A stretch of 64,000 nucleotides of DNA from Pelagerythrobacter marinus (GTDB lineage: Bacteria > Pseudomonadota > Alphaproteobacteria > Sphingomonadales > Sphingomonadaceae), in contig NZ_WTYO01000002.1 in the NCBI RefSeq assembly GCF_009827515.1, forward strand, positions 434,001 through 498,000. The letters run 5' to 3'. The notes below the pieces were generated by a model that saw only the letters and a program-made list of their open reading frames with translations, was not told where the DNA came from and made no database searches. The translations under genes were made by a program, and so were the position numbers. This document shows, piece after piece, positions 62,607 to 64,000 of this stretch (position 1 is its first letter; every line of letters begins with the position of its first letter).

Positions 62607-63400
62607 GCGTGCTCGACCGCGAGATCCTCGCGCTCGTGCGCCGGGTGAGCGAGGAAGCGATCCTGCCGCTCTATCGCGCGCTCGACGACGGACAGATCGT
62701 GGCCAAGGCGCCCGGCGACGTCGTGACCGCGGCCGACCACGCGGCCGAAGCCATGCTGACCGAGGCGCTCGCGGCATTCGAGCCGACCCTGCCCGTCGTC
62801 GGGGAGGAAGCCGCCCATGCCGACGCCGGCGTGCTCGACGCCCTCGCCGGCGATTGCTGGATCGTCGATCCGCTCGACGGAACGCGCAATTTCGCGCGGG
62901 GGGAGGCGCCTTTCGGCATTCTCGTCGCCCGCGCCGAGGGCGGCGTGGCCCGATCGGGGTGGATCTACGACTGTCTCTCGGGCCGGTTCTGCGCCGCCCA
63001 CGAAGGTCGCGGCGCCTTTGTCGACGGCGAACGGATCGCGGCGCGCGGCACCGGCGAGAGCACGCTGGTCGCGGCCATTTCGCTGCTGTTCATGGACGAG
63101 GGGCGGCGCGAGGCGGTGAAGCGCCAGGTCGCGCCGCATTACCGCCTGACCGACATCCCGTTCTGCGCGGCGGAGCAATACCCGCGCCTCGCCCTGGGCC
63201 GGAACGACGTCTCGATCTTCGAACGCACGCTGGCCTGGGACCACGGGGCGGGCGCGCTCTGGCTGAACGAGGCGGGCGGCAAGGCCGCGCGCCCCGACGG
63301 CAGCGCGTACCGGGTGGACGAATGGGACCGGCCCGGCCTGCTCGCCGCGGCCAGCCCGGCCCTGTGGGACGACCTGGCCGCGCGAATGGCGGGCCTTTAA
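62603..63400 (+). CDS. Inositol monophosphatase-family phosphatase
   Basis: 265 aa from GTG 62603. Metal motifs VVGEEAAH, WIVDPLDGTRNFARG and WDHGAGALWLNEAGG are complete for a Mg-dependent phosphatase. Substrate could be inositol phosphate, histidinol phosphate or PAP; coupling to argJ could hint at an amino-acid pathway (for example histidinol-phosphatase HisN), but this is not decided by the sequence. Confidence 0.88.
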   Translation: MSVLDREILALVRRVSEEAILPLYRALDDGQIVAKAPGDVVTAADHAAEAMLTEALAAFEPTLPVVGEEAAHADAGVLDALAGDCWIVDPLDGTRNFARGEAPFGILVARAEGGVARSGWIYDCLSGRFCAAHEGRGAFVDGERIAARGTGESTLVAAISLLFMDEGRREAVKRQVAPHYRLTDIPFCAAEQYPRLALGRNDVSIFERTLAWDHGAGALWLNEAGGKAARPDGSAYRVDEWDRPGLLAAASPALWDDLAARMAGL

Positions 63401-63413
63401 CGCGCCAAAGGCG

Positions 63414-63734
63414 TCAGAGCTCGCTCTCGAGCCAGCCCTTGAGCTGGCTCTTCGGGGCGGCACCCAGCTTCTGGGCAACCGGCTTGCCGTCCTTGAACAG
63501 GACCATGAGCGGGATCGACTGCACCCCGATCTCGCCGGGGACGCCGGTGTTTTCCATGATGTCCATCTTGGCGATCGTCACCTTGTCGCCCAGCTCTTCG
63601 CTGATTTCTTCCAGCGCGGGCGCGATCATCTTGCACGGGCCGCACCACTCGGCCCAGAAATCGACCAGCACGGGCTTGTCGCTTTCGAGAACGTCTGACT
63701 TGAAGCTGGCATCGGTGACGTTGACGGTCGCCAT
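63414..63734 (-). CDS. trxA: Thioredoxin TrxA
   Basis: 106 aa with the WCGPC active site (Cys31, Cys34) and the cis-Pro in SIPLMVLF. Cytoplasmic disulfide reductant. Sits just downstream of the addA end, a conserved sphingomonad neighbourhood. Confidence 0.96.
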   Translation of the reverse strand: MATVNVTDASFKSDVLESDKPVLVDFWAEWCGPCKMIAPALEEISEELGDKVTIAKMDIMENTGVPGEIGVQSIPLMVLFKDGKPVAQKLGAAPKSQLKGWLESEL

Positions 63735-63781
63735 GGGAAATCTCCTGTTTCTTTGCCCCCTTATTTAGGGCGCGGGTCGGT

Positions 63782-64000
63782 TCACTCAACGGGCGGCGGG
63801 TCAAAGCTTTCCTGCGCGACCGACAAGGCGGCTTTCTGCGCCGCCAGCATGTCCGCCGGGATCGCGATCAGCTGCGGCGTCTGGGTATAGAGCACGGCCG
63901 CCTCGATCGCGCGGCCGGGATAGATGCGCCCCAGCGCCGCCACATAGGCCGCCATCTGCCGCACCGTGGCGCGCGGCACCTGGTCGAGCGATGCCGGCGG
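63782..64000 (-). CDS. addA: AddA helicase-nuclease, C-terminal end (partial)
   Basis: The last 72 residues of a minus-strand gene that enters from beyond the window edge. The sequence (MAAYVAALGRIYPGRAIEAAVLYTQTP followed by QLIAIPADML) matches the C-terminal end of the RecB-like nuclease domain of alphaproteobacterial AddA, whose motif has the YxxAL/YPGR...LYT pattern. The position before trxA supports this. Catalytic residues are outside the window. Confidence 0.75.
   Translation of the reverse strand, partial: PPASLDQVPRATVRQMAAYVAALGRIYPGRAIEAAVLYTQTPQLIAIPADMLAAQKAALSVAQESFDPPPVE

Noticed and set aside
1-64000. Insertion sequences, prophage, integrase or CRISPR arrays
   Set aside because: I saw no transposase or integrase motif, no long terminal repeats and no regularly spaced direct repeats in either strand.

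Overview
The window is a GC-rich, densely packed chromosomal segment of an alphaproteobacterium, most likely Sphingomonadales (Erythrobacteraceae/Sphingomonadaceae type). This assignment is inferred from gene order and gene content: a MipZ-type division ATPase, the acpP-fabF-mltG run, recG/sdhE/mfd, secA/argJ/inositol-monophosphatase/trxA/addA, and two-gene branched-chain 2-oxoacid dehydrogenase E1 plus E2. No rRNA is present; three tRNA genes are (Met-type CAT, Pro-CGG, Asn-GTT). There is no IS element, CRISPR array or phage signature, and no stretch over about 250 bp without a gene.

Region 1 (1-20.7 kb) is a complete catecholate siderophore locus of the enterobactin type: a FepA-like TonB receptor, an MFS exporter candidate, a tightly coupled operon entC-entE-entB(isochorismatase only)-aryl carrier protein-entF(NRPS)-entA, a single FecCD-type permease with its ATPase, a FepB-like lipoprotein, a YncE-like beta-propeller and an IroE/Fes-like esterase. 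The NRPS is almost the length of E. coli EntF and has the same serine specificity residues, so a cyclic triserine tricatecholate is the predicted product. Nested in the locus is a translationally coupled pair, an M20D (hippuricase-like) amidohydrolase and a cytochrome b561. Because hippurate is N-benzoylglycine and the esterase product would be N-(dihydroxybenzoyl)serine, I propose a catechol-salvage step; this is the most novel idea in the window.

Region 2 (20.8-25.4 kb) is a metal-response module: a CadR/PbrR-like MerR regulator, a perfect operator within a 19-bp-spaced promoter, a short CDF exporter with unusual metal-site residues, a DUF3703 protein and a TonB receptor with a His/Asp-rich N-terminus. 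A secreted amidohydrolase follows in the opposite direction.

Region 3 (25.6-30.6 kb) is a sulfur module: a persulfide-dioxygenase-like metallo-beta-lactamase protein, two YeeE/YedE half-transporters, a SulP permease and an MBL-double-rhodanese protein lacking the usual HxHxDH motif.

Region 4 (30.6-64 kb) is mostly housekeeping: fatty-acid synthesis and cell-wall genes, a yfiRNB cyclic-di-GMP system, aspS, rnd, oxyR, mipZ (with a DnaA box and a GANTC site upstream), pgsA, an LplT-like MFS protein, csbD, the bkd genes, thyA, an LMW phosphatase, recG, sdhE, mfd, an EAL protein, nadK, secA, argJ, an IMPase-family gene, trxA and the 3' end of addA.
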